A stretch of DNA of 64,000 nucleotides from NCBI GenBank assembly GCA_037042185.1, contig JAXQJY010000033.1:1488001-1552000 (forward strand), given 5' to 3'. The notes below the pieces were generated by a model. The model was not told the DNA's origin. It ran no database searches and saw only the letters and a list, made by a program, of their open reading frames with translations. Shown here piece after piece: positions 42,014 to 53,985 of this stretch. This stretch comes from Sordariomycetes sp. S80-01Y. Its lineage: Eukaryota > Ascomycota > Sordariomycetes. The first letter of the stretch is position 1; every line of letters starts with the position of its first letter. Position numbers and translations under genes: made by a program.

Positions 42014-45000
42014 GGTGGGCGAGTTTAGTGTGAGTAACTCGGAGTGGTGTAAGTGGGGATGAGTAAAGTAAGGTGAGTGTGTAGGGCGGAAGGCACCAGG
42101 GCCGATCGGTAAAGGCGGGGTAGTATGAGGAGTATAGAAGAATGAGAGGCAGAAGGCTTGTTATATTGAACAGGCCGATAGTTCAAGTGTAGTTCATGTG
42201 CCACTGCTGAACAAGTGACCTTGTCAGTGGGTGACGTTGGCGTGGGCTGGGGGGGGTCCACGAGGCTGAGTCGTGGGTGCGGGATTGCTGGAGGGGTGGG
42301 TGCCTTCGGTGGCTTGTCGCTAGTCACGGCCTTTTAGGGGACCTTTCAGCGGGCGACAGGGGGGTTTCCAGCGGGCAGTCCGGCAGGTTTCTTCAGTCGA
42401 CAGGGGTCTGGTCCTGACGATCTTGGTCGAATAGGAAAGTCGAGAATCCAGTGAAAAGAGTGCAGAAATCAGAGGCCTGTTCGTAGGCTGTCCCTAGTCC
42501 GTCGTATTTCGAAACTGCCGTGGCGACGGGACTTGCGTGTCTTCAGGCTCGGCCTCTTAACGGGTGCGCGTCCGGATTGTGGCTGATGCAGATAGTGTCG
42601 GACTACCTCGGAACACGGGAAGAGTGGAAGACCGATTGATTTGCGAAAGCGAAGCAAATTGAGAGTGACGAGGCGGAATGAGATGCGTCGCTTTTTGGTC
42701 CTTTCGGTGCGGCCAGGAACGAGTCAGAGATCAAGGTCAATGAGTCGAGAAGCTCGTTTTTGCTGGTGGCGTCTTCCGTTCCAGTGGGTGTGGAGGTGGT
42801 TGGTACAGAGACGGATGGCTTCCGATCCAGCGGAAGGAAGGAAAGAATTAAGGCTCGACACGTTTTTGTGTCTGGAGTTCGAGATTCGGATAGATGCAGC
42901 AAGCGACCGTTGCAGATTCAAATTTTCTTGTCGTGGATTGCGGTTATGCGAGTGAGTGTCGGTGAGCCCGTGGAGTAGCGTTGCTGCGCTGCGTGCTAGT
43001 ATCGGCTTCGGCGGTCTGCGGTCTTGGTGGTGACTGCTGGCGCTTTCTGGGAGTCGGTATCGAGACAAAGGCAATTGTTTTCGTGACGCCGACAATGAGG
43101 TTTATATCACTGTCAAAGGGCTGTCGATTTCCAACGTCCAGTAGTGCTTTGTCGGTTTAGGGCAAAGCGATGGAATCGATGAGCGATAAAGGGAGTGAGC
43201 GAGATCGGACAAGAAAACGATAGTGGTCGGAAGGCCGATAAATGAGTCGATACCAAGCTGGCAGAGAAAAGCGAAGGGCGATGAGTATTATTCAGTAAAC
43301 CTCACAGAGGTATGTGATGTTCGTCAGTGTGTCTCTTGATCTCCGCGTGTGGCGACGGGGATGGCAAAGGATTGACGAGGAGGCCCTTCAAGGGAAGTCT
43401 GAGGAGGGGGGACGGTGCAAGAAATTCGACCCGCGAAAGAGAATTCCAGAGCCAGCCTGAAGGGGGGGGAAGAATAAAGGAAAAGAGGAAAAGGGGAGGT
43501 GAGGGTGAGGTGAATGTCTCTGATGGGTACTCGATGTGAGCGTAGCGTCAGGAGGCACTTGACACATTCGAGACGGGCACCTGATACGTTTAATACTGGG
43601 CAGGTGCAAGTTGTCTCCGGACTGCAGCCAGAAGCATCGCAAACCCCACTGGACCCTCGCACCCAGTAGAAAGCCTGAGACGCGAGCTTTGCGGCTCCTG
43701 GTTCCTCCTTTGCGCAAACGCGGCCCCTCGAATGGCTTTGGGGCCTTGAACTGGAAGCGCAAGCAGATCTCGAGGTCAGACTGGCGTTCAGGCGTCTCCA
43801 GGCCTTCCCAGGGGTCTGGCACCCCTGACTGTCACGGCGTGATTGGCTCGCGTCGACCGCCTACCCGTCCCGTCAAGCGGGTGCGACGCTGATTGGATGC
43901 GACGCCACCCTTCCTGAAACACCCTCTCGCGGGCCTCAGACACCGTCTCTGGCGGTCGTTGCCAATCATCCCGCATCCTCTCTGCGCATCTCCTTGACGC
44001 CTGGCACTGCTGTCAAGTTTAGAATCCAAGCGCTGGCCGCGTCAAGAGTGGCCTGCTTGTTGTCCCTAGCCGCTGCACTGCCAGCTTGCACGCGCTGGCC
44101 TCGCGCCCATCAAGGAGGCATTCTATCCTGGGCCAAGGCACGCGATTCCGCGACGACACGTATGACCACCGCGACCGCATGTCGTGTCGCCGTGCATCGT
44201 CGTCCCGCGTGTCAAGTCGATGCCAGCCTGCTCAACGGGCGCTGGCCCACCACTGGCACCCGCCAACCGTGACCGTGACCGTGACCGTGGCCGCGACGGC
44301 GACCCCCCGCAGACATACCCACCAGGGCCACCGCCGGCACTGCACTGGGAACTCCTCCGCGCAGCTGGAAAAGCAGTCACCGCTCGCTGGTCGCCGCAGG
44401 GAGGGATGGCCGCTCTGCCCTGTAGGTAGTCGAGCGTGTACTAGACTAGCATGTGCGTACTGCAGTGCCGTGATTATCTACACTTTTACCAACACCACCA
44501 ACTGCCTCTCTCGGAGCGCAAGGAAACGCTGGTGTTGGCGCGGTGTAGGCATACCGCCACGTTGCTTGTGGCCCCCGAGTCACCAGCAGCCTGCCTGCGC
44601 GTGGCGCGAAACAGGCACGCTTCTATCTGGAGTCTGGCTTCCAGGTTCTGAGGCTTTTCTTTGGCGGTGGCGTCTTGTCTACGCTGCCTCGTCTAGCCTC
44701 GAGATTGACTTTGATCGGCTTCCTGCAAGTTTCGCGTGCCCTTGCCGCGAGGCACTGGTAGTCCAAAGCCAAACGACAGGTTGAAGCGGCACACGCCTTG
44801 GCCCCGTCCTGGCTCCAGAGTCCGAGCCGCATTTGGACTCCCGACGATGCGTCCATGCATCCCCCGAAAAGCAACTATCAGTTCAAAATCTCGAGGCTAC
44901 CGGTCGCTAATGCCGTGGCTACAGCCCCCCATCACCGGTTGGAATTCCTCCTGCGTCCCCCCCCCTTGCGGCCTTGGCTTCCGCCATTCGCAGCAGCCAT

Positions 45001-47652
45001 CATTTAATATCGCCTCTTCCATGTCTCAGAGCGCCTCTCCTTTTGTCTCGCCCGCTCAGCCATCCCGTGCAACCTCTCGAACCCTTCAATGTCGTGGAAT
45101 GGAGGGGGCGGTGATGACGCCGCATGAAGCGTGCGAATGCCAGCTGCTGAGAGTAAATCATGCGCTTCAACGTAGCATGATCTTTGGACATGGCTGACGG
45201 CCGCGCATTTCCCTGGGCGTCGCTACCTCCGGCTTCCCCTTCTGTCGCCGCATTCCGGACGGAGGCTCACGGCTCCGCTACGGTGCCGGTTCGAGGTCGA
45301 GCCCCTCTGGTAGCTTGACGTCAGGTCAGGAGATCACACGGAGGCGGCCAGCTCGGCTGATTCTCCCCTCCTTCTCCTCTAGAGTGCGTTCTTGGGGTGG
45401 TCCGGCTTATCCAATGCAAGGAAATACTCGTGTTCTCCTTCTCTTGCTGGACCTGCCCGTTCTGAAGATCGACCTCCGGATCCTTATGTCACCTTCGACA
45501 TCCCGTGCAGAAAAAGGTGCAGGGGACTGTAACGTGTCCTGCCGGCAATTTTCCAAGGCCACATCAATGCATCAAGTTGACCGACACGAGCTCAGATTTC
45601 CGCTACAGCTGCATCACTCCCTTCACGGGATACCTTCCCTTCATGACGGCCAGCTTGCTGCAAATCATTCATGCTCTCATCACATGCGCCGTCTGGGTTG
45701 GTGACCCCGACAGATGCAACCCCAGATCGGACTCGAGCGAGCGACTCCTCGACCTGCCATTGGTTGCAGGACTGGGGTAGCTGAAACGGACAGCCACATC
45801 CCGGGGCTCGACCAATCGCTCTTCACGACGGCCACGCTGCCGAGGTGTGGCTCAGCGGCATCCCGTATCAGCCCCTGTGGCTTTGGCAGCAGGATAAAGC
45901 AATTCGCTGGTTAAGTGCCGAGGTGGAAAATTTAGATGCTCCATCTACTGCGCAGGAAGACTCAATCATGCCAAGGTAGCTGAGCGTCCTGTGGCTCATG
46001 CGTGGGGATAGATGATGAGTGCGTGCGAAGGTGGCTGGCTATGGATACGTTAGGTAGGCAACAGAGCAACACCAATGGCCTACGGCAGATGGGGCCCTGA
46101 ACAAAAGAAGCCAAGCATGTTGAATTGACAAGGCATGGTCAAGCTACAGGTAAAGGGCTTACTCCGGGGGAGATGGCCCTCGAAGCGTCACGGTGGCAAC
46201 CTCAGCCTCAATATCGATTTCAGCCCTCCAAACACGAATTCCCATCGCACTACAACTTTGCCATATCCTTCCGGTTCTCCTGACCACACAATCATTTCTA
46301 AATATAGGAAGCTCGTCTTCGTCTCTAAAATGACATCAAATAAGCTTAAGTCCAGCATCCCGGACCTGCCGCCGTCGCCACACTGTCCGCTGCGGTGGCC
46401 CCGACCCGGCTTCCATCGGGCGCCGGTATACCCCGAAGGCCCTACCGTGACGTCCGCGGGATCCACTTTGACGATGCGCGGAGCCCCGACGCCGCGGCGC
46501 GCAGCTCACTCGAGGGCGAGACGCGGCCGTGTGCTGGCATCACCGTCGGCTGCAAAGACGTCACTGAAGCTGTTCGATATCGAACCCGCGGTAGGAACTG
46601 CTGTGGACTCAGCCACGCTCGAGGGTGGCTTTAGAAATCCCAATCCCGGTCTTCACGCCAGATGCACGTCACCTGAATGAACGCTTTGATTTCAACTCCG
46701 TCCCATTGCTCAATGCCACGCGAGAAGTCTGAGCTCAGCTACCCGTGCAAAACAAACACAACCACGGGATATCTGAAACGAGGCTATCGACAAGAAGTCT
46801 TACTGAGATGCCTCAGCCTCCCGTACATCCCAAAATACAGGCGCCCTCTCCAGGCCCACCAGGTCCGGCGCCTAGGAGCCTCCTCAGCTCTAAGCGCCCG
46901 GTTTCAGCAGTCGCGCTCGAGCTTCGCCGCACAACAGGACGCGCTTAGTTATATAATTAGCTGCACCGGGGGATAGAGATGAAATTGGGCATTTGAATTC
47001 AAGCGCGCGTTTGCTGAGGGGGATGGAAATAGATTGCTACTAACCGCCGTGATGGGACTCCCGCTGATGTTTCATGAGCATAGTTGCGGTGGCCTCTTGA
47101 TATAGCACCCACATACAGAGGCTCCAACCGGGGAAACCACATTGCGATTCTGGACAGCTTCTTCCAGATGAGCTCCTGTCTCTCATGGTTCACAAACAGC
47201 CTAGCTCGCCTGCCGACCCAGCAGCTAAAACCTGACTGTTGAGCAATCATGTCTTCACAGGCCCTCACCTCAAAACAGAGACGGAACGAACTTCAGCAGA
47301 AATCTCAGTTGATTGGGGCGTCCTGGATCTAGCCGCACCAGGACGTGTCTCAGGCCTGTCCCACGCGCCCCTTTCTTCCCATTACACAAGTACCACAAAG
47401 GTGAATTCATATCCGGCGCAGTCGACAAAGTCGTTTCCCACACATCGTACCTCATGTTATTCCGTAAGGCTCGTTAAAGAGACAGTGCTACCATAGCGCT
47501 GCTCGCGGGACCTAGAAGCCTGGCATCGCCCTCGCTGCAATATCTGGGTATCCGACGAGTATCCCTCTCTTGGACCTCGTTTCGACAGTGGTGTAGGTGA
47601 TCACCTACCACCACTGAGGATGCGACCTTTGCGCGTTCGGCACATTCATCTG
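42014..47652. other. 5.6-kb gene-poor region between the cyclin and cdk1
   Basis: No convincing gene is seen. The first 1-1.5 kb upstream of the cyclin probably holds a long leader and promoter. Open frames elsewhere (44086-44784 and 46135-46680, +) are Arg/Pro/Ser-rich without domains. A 91-codon frame at 45505-45780 has several Cys and a hydrophobic segment but no clear start context. A GTGACC hexamer repeat lies at 44267-44290. Confidence 0.4.
44267..44290. repeat. CCGTGA hexamer microsatellite
   Basis: Four consecutive CCGTGA units, the last with one change. It is an ordinary short tandem repeat. Confidence 0.7.
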
Positions 47653-48766
47653 CTAGAGACCGCCGTTCGCCGTGAGCTGACGCAGCTGCTCGTTCTCCTC
47701 CTCAAAGCCCTCGAAGTATGGGTGGTTGACCGCTGACTTGGCAGAGATCCGGCCGGCCGGGTCGTACACCAACATCATCTCCAGGAGGTCAAGGCCGGCG
47801 TCGTTCAGGTTGTTGCAGATAACGTTGTCATAGTCACGACGCCATTTAGGGAACGTGGACTTGTAGTCGGGATAGGAGGTGACACCTGGCCACTGGTCTT
47901 CGTTGGGTGTGCCGAGGACGCTGTTCCTGTAAGCGAGGTTGGAGCAAGGGTGGTTCAGCATGTAATCTTACCGGAAGATCTTGAAGATCTCGTCAATCTC
48001 TGAGTCACCGGGGAAGAGCGGCTTCCGCGTGCACATCTCGGCAAAGATACAGCCCACGGACCACATGTCCACGCCTGTCGAGTATTGCCTGCCGCCGAGC
48101 AGAATCTCAGGCGACCGGTACCAAAGCGTGACGACCTCGTGGGTGTACGTCCGCAACGGAACACCAAATGCCCTCGCGAGACCAAAATCCGCCAGCTTCA
48201 GGTTGCCCTCCGAACTGATGAGCAGGTTCTGCGGCTTCAAATCGCGATGCAGGACGCGGTGAGAGTGGCAGTACTTGATCCCCAGACAGAGCTGCATGAG
48301 AAACCTCCGCACCACCGCATCGCTCATGCCGAGCGCCTGTACGGTCGAGCTGGCAGCATCCGGCAGCTTCTTCCCGCGCCCACCCTCGGAAACGGGCAAC
48401 GATTCCATGAACCTCTTCAGATCGAGGTCGAGGAATTCGAAGACGAGATAAAGCTTGTGTCCATCTGCGTGAACGATGTTGAAGAGGCGCAGGATATTGT
48501 CGTCCTTCATTTCTTTAAGCAGGGAGATCTCGCGGATGGCGGTGCTAGGGACGCCCTCGTCTTCGGCTTCGAGGCGGATCTTCTTTAGGGCGACGATTTG
48601 GCCGCCATTGGAGAGGTCGCGGGCTTTGTAGACGACGCCGTAGGTGCCTGTAGAGAAGCTTGTTCAACTTAGGTCCATGAAGGTGCCAGCGATGCAGCTG
48701 TGCCTGGAGGGAAGGGGTGCTTGACGTACCCTCACCGACCTTCTCCAATTTCTGGTAGTTCTCCAT
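47653..48766 (-). CDS. cdc2: Cyclin-dependent kinase 1 (Cdc2/Cdc28/NimX)
   Basis: Exons 48766-48730, 48647-47972 and 47920-47653 encode 326 residues. The kinase begins [20 protein letters not shown] with Thr14 and Tyr15 of the inhibitory site. It has the hallmark helix [16 protein letters not shown], catalytic [13 protein letters not shown], and activation loop [19 protein letters not shown] with the CAK-target Thr. It controls G1/S and G2/M with mitotic and G1 cyclins. The last acceptor was placed at 47921/47920 because it gives KIFRVLGTP, as in the family; an acceptor 6 nt upstream would add two residues. A 20-residue insertion ([20 protein letters not shown]) sits before the catalytic loop, as commonly in Pezizomycotina. 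Confidence 0.94.
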
Positions 48767-49248
48767 CCCCGGAGCGTTCGACGAGTGCCTTTCTATGTTC
48801 GCTCGTTCTATTGCGCTACGGCGCTCGAGTTCCCTGGGATGCTTTCGTCAAGATTCGGTCCAGTCTAGTTGAAGTCGTCGGCAGCAAGCGGTGATGGGTC
48901 GTCGCGGTTTGCGGGCCGTCGTTTCGGGATGCTCTGACCGCCCAGGGTAAGCAGAGGATTGAATCGCCGGTGTAGCTGCTGGGTTAGTAACAGACTGTCG
49001 CTCCGCTGAAGTTGATGTCGAGAAGTCAGTCCGTGGCGTCGACTGAAGGGATTGTCTGAGATTTGGCAGTTGCTGTGGAAGGCTGCTCAGGTTTGTTGAC
49101 AGTGCATGTTGTGGTGGGGTCAAGTCGCGTTCAGGGACGCGGCGGGGTCGCGATAAGATAAAGCAAGTAAACATCTCGTGCATCAGCTTAGTAGCATATG
49201 ATCATAGTTTTCAATGCTCATACAACTTCATCTTCCAAGTCAATTTAC
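48767..49248. other. Upstream region of cdk1, nothing else seen
   Basis: Promoter of cdk1 and the 3' flank of the IMPACT-family gene, both on the minus strand. No coding frame is supported. Confidence 0.4.
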
Positions 49249-50784
49249 CTACACCTTATCTGATTCTGGTGTCTTTCTTCTGAGGTCCAGAATCTTCTTA
49301 AGCTCTAACTTCCCCTTCGCGCCCCAGCCTGCTGGGCCGGCCTCGACCTCAGGTCTCACATGTACATACCAGCTCCAAGCTCTCTTGTCCAGCTCATCTG
49401 GCTTAAGCACATCCGCCCAGCTCGAGAAGAGGAGCCTCAGCGCCCCGAGGAGCCGCCCTAGATTCCCCGTCTTTTCCTCGTTCACGGCCGTGACCGTTTT
49501 CTTGTCATGGTTTGCATCTGCCGTGTCGAATGAACGCAACAGGTAGTTCCTCGCACCCTCAGGTCGATGAATAGCCATGCCGATGGTCGAGGACACAGGC
49601 TTCGTGTCTTGCGTATCCAGAGCCCACACTGGTTCCCCGGAATGCGTCGCAGTCCGTTGTTGCGCTGAGAGAGCATCATTGACACACTCTCGCATCAGCC
49701 GCCATCGGTCCGGCCCGAGCATGACGCCCCCAAAGTACCGAGTGAGTACAACGACCGTGTTCGTGACATTGGCTTCCTTCATGACATTCAGCATGAGCTG
49801 GCCGCAACCCTGCTCTCCATCATCGAACGAAGCCTGTTGGACAAGTGGCGAGTTGCCGTAGCTGGTTCGAATCGCCCAAGCGTTGTGATCGGCCTCCTCG
49901 AGGTGTTTTTTCTGCGCCATCAACATTCGCATGAGCTCTGGCCGGGCGTTAGGTGAGGTGATGCTAGCCGCATGAGCGATGAAGATTGATCCTTTCGACA
50001 TGAGCCGTTGGCTGGCTCTCCATACTTGCTTCTCCTGGGATGGTTGATCGACCGTGACCGAGGAAGCGACAGATGAGGTCGGTTCCTGTGCTTCCGACCA
50101 GACATATCCTCCTCTCTTTAGCACAGGGACTTCCCTCCCCATAACTCTGAGCTTCGGCTGTCCTTCCGATAGTCCCGCGCCGTCCTCTGGGCCTGCCTTC
50201 TCAATGCCTATGCTGACGGCCTTACTCCGCGAGTTCGCGCTGACAACGGCCTGGGCCAGGCTGAGCCTGCTGCTTGGAGGCTGCTCCGGCATGGTGAACC
50301 TCATCAACTCCACCGCGAACGCAAGCAACAACGGTGCCCTGTTTGTGACTAGCGTAGTGTTCCTGAGAACGGTATCATCCTGAGTCAGGGGGAGTGAAAG
50401 TGAAGCCTCAAGTTCCGCAGGGGACATTGAGCTGTAGTCCAGATCCCGCTTGTGAACCGCCAGTTTCGGCTTCTTTGATGGTGGTGAGCCGTCTTCTGTA
50501 GCCGGTCGCTTCGCCTTCTTGCCATGTCCTTTGCATGCTGTTTGTATGCTCTTCGCCAGCTTAGGATCCGCGAGGAGAGTCTCGAGCTCCTTAAGAGGCG
50601 CTTCTCCGATTTGATCTATTCTAGACGGTAATGTTAGTTTGGATCAAAGTACACGGCATTTTCAACCGTACGTCTTGTAGTTCTTCCCCTGCAGTGCTTG
50701 AACGTGCTTCATGGCTTGGATAGTGGGCACTTTACGTGACGTGAACATGCGGATGAGCTCCTGCAAATCCCCGTGAGCGGCCAT
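49249..50784 (-). CDS. IMPACT/YIH1-like (UPF0029) protein
   Basis: Exons 50784-50672 and 50620-49249 encode 494 residues. The N-terminal 40 residues (MAAHGDLQELIRMFTSRKVP) form predicted helices, followed by a basic nuclear-type stretch and a linker. An IMPACT N-terminal/UPF0029 fold spans about 240-350 (SKGSIFIAHAASITSPNARP, DDGEQGCGQLMLNVMKEAN, VVVLTRYFGGVMLGPDRW). The DDGE and RYFGG motifs are diagnostic. Unlike YIH1 I see no RWD domain, so a role in Gcn2 control is uncertain. A conserved-looking Trp-rich tail ends the protein. It is divergent from the Oms1-like gene across 346 bp. Confidence 0.78.
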
Positions 50785-51130
50785 TGCGACGTCGACTTAT
50801 CGAGAAACACGAAGCAATCCTGAGAACGCCCGTGTCGCATCCTTTTATGATTCCGAAGGCCAGATTATGGAAGATGTTCCACCCCAATAGTTGCTTCAGG
50901 GTAGATGATGCAAGCGACAAGTTCACGGACCAGCCAGGCAGTCGCGTCGCGGTCCCATATCCACCGGCGCGGGTCCCACCCGTCCTATCTAAGCTAAGTA
51001 AGTACCTGAGGCCAATGCAGCGCACGTCCCACATCGAGAACTTTGACGTTGTTATCCAAATCCACATATCTAGAATGGCCTCCTCAACACCGACAACACG
51101 TTCATGACACCCACACACTATGCGACCACC
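50785..51130. promoter_or_regulatory. Shared divergent promoter region
   Basis: This 346-bp space drives the IMPACT-like gene to the left and the Oms1-like gene to the right. It contains CTAAGCTAAGTAAG near 50990. No start-site motif is clear enough to place. Confidence 0.4.
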
Positions 51131-52439
51131 ATGACCTCAACTTCTCGAGCCGGCGTCCTCGCCCGCTCGATCCGTCCCCAGCAACATTGCCCACGCTACG
51201 GTCTGCATCACCAATGGATCCGCTACGAGACCAACAAGCCGAAGCCCAGCTTCCCAAAATCGGCTCCCATGCCCGCGAAGCCCCCAAAGAAGAAGCCGAG
51301 CACAGACGAGCAGCGACGGATTGCCCTGCAAAGACAGGAACGGGAGCAGCAGTCCAGGGAGAGGGGACCCAGGCAGAGGATAGAGGAAGAGAAGAGCTCG
51401 AGGAGATTGAACAGCGCGTAGGGCTTTGTCTCCCGTCTGCAGGCTGATCGACTAATGATGCTGTAGGAAGAAGAGCTATGAAGAGTACCGCCAATTCCAC
51501 GGAGAGAAACACTCCATCCAATCGATATGGAACTCCTCGTGGCTACCACTGTCCGGCGCAGCCCTCCTCGCCGGGGCGCTGGGTTTCTACATCGTCGGCA
51601 CCTTGACGGCAACATACAAAGCCCCATGCTGTCACTTCGACGAGCACAGCGCGCCCACCGGAAGACCTCCCGCGCTCACGGGCGACAACGCCGAACAGTT
51701 CGACAAGGAGCTCAACCTACCCGAGTGGTTCTCCGGCATAACAAAGCTGCGAAGACGGCTAGCGGAGCAGGCCAAGGGCGAGGTCTTGGAGGTCGCGATG
51801 GGTACGGGCAGGAACCTGGAGTACTACGACTGGGGCCTCCTCAGCGCTGCCATGGAGGGGAAGAAGGAGGCCGTGCGAGGGGGGATAACCAGCTTCACGG
51901 GTCTGGACATATCGGCTGACATGCTGGACGTTGCCAGGAGGAAGCTCGTCAAAGCCGTGCCGCCGATGAAGGACTTCGCACCCGTCGTCAAGGCCTCCAC
52001 GATGTCAGACAAGATGGGCGCGCAGCTCTCGTATCTGTCAAACCACCTGCGGCTCATCACCTCAGACGCGCACAATGCTCTGCCGGCGCCGCACCTGCAG
52101 AAGAAGTACGACACCGTGGTGCAGACTTTTGGGCTGTGCTCTGTGTCGGATCCGGTCGCGGTGCTGCAGAACCTGGCCAAGTCGGTCAAGGAGGAGACGG
52201 GACGGATTATATTGCTCGAGCACGGAAAGGGCTACTTTGGGCTTCTGAATGGGATGTTGGACAGGAATGCGGACCACCACTTCCAGAAGTATGGATGCTG
52301 GTGGAACAGGGACATTCAGGGTCTGGCAGAAGAGGCGGCAGCGAAGACCCCTGGACTTGAGATCGTCAAGGTTGTGAGGCCCAACTGGACTCAGATGGGG
52401 ACGCTGGTGTGGATTGAGCTCAAGGTTGCGAAGAGCTGA
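51131..52439 (+). CDS. oms1: Oms1-like mitochondrial SAM-dependent methyltransferase
   Basis: Exons 51131-51417 and 51467-52439 encode 419 residues. The N-terminus (MTSTSRAGVLARSIRPQQ) is basic and hydroxylated, as for a mitochondrial presequence. A very charged region follows, then one membrane segment (LPLSGAALLAGALGFYIVGT). The C-terminal methyltransferase domain has motif I VLEVAMGTGRNLEYYDW, FTGLDISADML and a later VVQTFGLCSVSDPV. Yeast Oms1 is an inner-membrane protein of this plan, with the methyltransferase motif and a multicopy suppressor of oxa1; recent work links it to mitochondrial RNA processing. The intron has branch point GACTAAT. Confidence 0.85.
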
Positions 52440-52780
52440 TGTATTCAACTGTAACAACAGCGAACGACTGGAAATATACCCCAGATTTTATGAGAGGAAT
52501 GTGTTCTTTTCTGCAAAAGCTCGCAAGCACGGCTGCTATCCGGACAGAGCTGATCACTCCAACGCCTCGAACTCCGGTTGCCCCCTTTTTGCCGTGCGCG
52601 CCCATCTGCGCAATCAATCTAGATGTACATTCTTGCTCCTAAACCCACACGCCTGACTGGGTATAAATCGTGCGCAGATGCTAGCTGAACTCCAAATACT
52701 CCAAACATGCAAGAAATCAAAGCTTTTGCCCAAATATGCAAACACACAAAGTGGAGATATCCCTCCATCGGAATCCTCCA
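52440..52780. other. Convergent intergenic region
   Basis: 3' flanks of the Oms1-like gene and the next minus-strand gene. Nothing else is recognised. Confidence 0.4.
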
Positions 52781-53985
52781 TCAGCACCCCTCCATCAGAC
52801 CGTCTAGCTCGTCAATCTCGATGCTCTCGGCGCCAGCGCTCTGATCCCATTCGAAGAGTTTGTTCAGCTTGATCCAGTTCTCGGCTTCATCCTCCTTACG
52901 GCTGCTGGCCGTGATGCTGGGCTTAATCGCGGGTGAAGTCAAGAAAGCAGCGGCGTCGCCGAACCACAAGTCGTCACGCATGCCATACTCGGTGTTGGCG
53001 TGGTCCTCCTTGGGAGCCTCGTTGAACTTGCGCTTCAGCAAAGTGTCGGCAGTTTGAGAAAATTCACGCTCATCCGTCTCCAAGGGAGGCAAGTCGTGGG
53101 GCAACTCGCCAATTCCACGGGTTTGGGACTTGGGTAGTGAACCCACAGGGGTGATGGGCATCTCATCGACACCGTTGAAGTCGTAGCGAGGAAGATCTAT
53201 TTCGGGCGAAGGACTCAACTGGCGACGGCGCTCCTCGAGCTCCTCTGATCCCGAGTCGTCGGTCAATGAGACGGAGGGGGTGATATCAGGGGCCTGGGTA
53301 ATTGATTGCACAGAGCCCGATTCAGGAAGGGGTTGCCGCGGGAAAGTCGTGAGGAAGTAGTATGTACGGCGGGGGTGAACAGTCTCGAGTTCCTTAGCGA
53401 GCGGGCAGGGAGCCAGGGCGCTCCAACACGGACGCTTCATATACGAAGCCAAGCGGGATTGGATGATGGCGCAGGGGTTGGCAGAACTGGGATAGGTTAG
53501 CGCCTTGCTCAGGAGGTTGATGGCATTGGAAGGGGAGGGACGTACTTTTGGACGGATCTCAACGACCGGGCAAGGATGGTTGCGAGGTCTTTGATGAGAT
53601 GAGGCCTGTTGTCGCTGGTTTGCAGCTCTGTGATAACAGCCTCGACAATATCGTCATTGATACCCTCGAGGTCGACCTGCTTATGCGACACGAGGTCATC
53701 CATGTCGACGCTGGTGGCAGGTGTCGGGGAGGGCGGCGGCGTGGTCTCGATGGCGATGGGGTCGACGTCTCCTGAGTGGGATTGCTTGAGGCGCTTGCTC
53801 GGGTGGGAGTCGGGCGACCTCGAGCGAGATGACGAACTGCGCGGCGATGCTGACGATGCGGAGGAGTTGGAGAGACGGGCGCTCTTGGTCGAGGCGTTGT
53901 GCGCTGCGCGGGCGGCTGCGGTCATGGGGACGTGGATGCCCAGACTGGGCAGCGACAGCGACTTGCGACGGGTGTTGTAAGGCAT
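52781..53985 (-). CDS. Conserved fungal nuclear protein, possibly GDS1-like winged helix
   Basis: Exons 53985-53546 and 53486-52781 encode 381 residues. The N-terminus (MPYNTRRKSLSLPSLGIHVP) and a bipartite basic patch suggest nuclear location. A helical domain at about 110-200 spans the intron (DIVEAVITELQTSDNRPHLI, ILARSLRSVQ, then CAIIQSRLASYMKRPCW and YYFLTTFPRQPLPE). This helix-turn-helix-plus-wing pattern resembles the GDS1 winged-helix family, from memory. The C-terminal half is acidic, Ser/Pro-rich and disordered with an ending rich in Glu and Asp, as for an activation region. Function is not established. Confidence 0.6.

Noticed and set aside
45505-45780. Cys-containing 91-codon frame, considered as a small secreted protein
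   Set aside because: No signal peptide at its N-terminus and no conserved Cys pattern; kept only as a remark.
46135-46680. 181-codon + strand open frame
   Set aside because: No domain, no splice or start context, composition like random GC-rich sequence.
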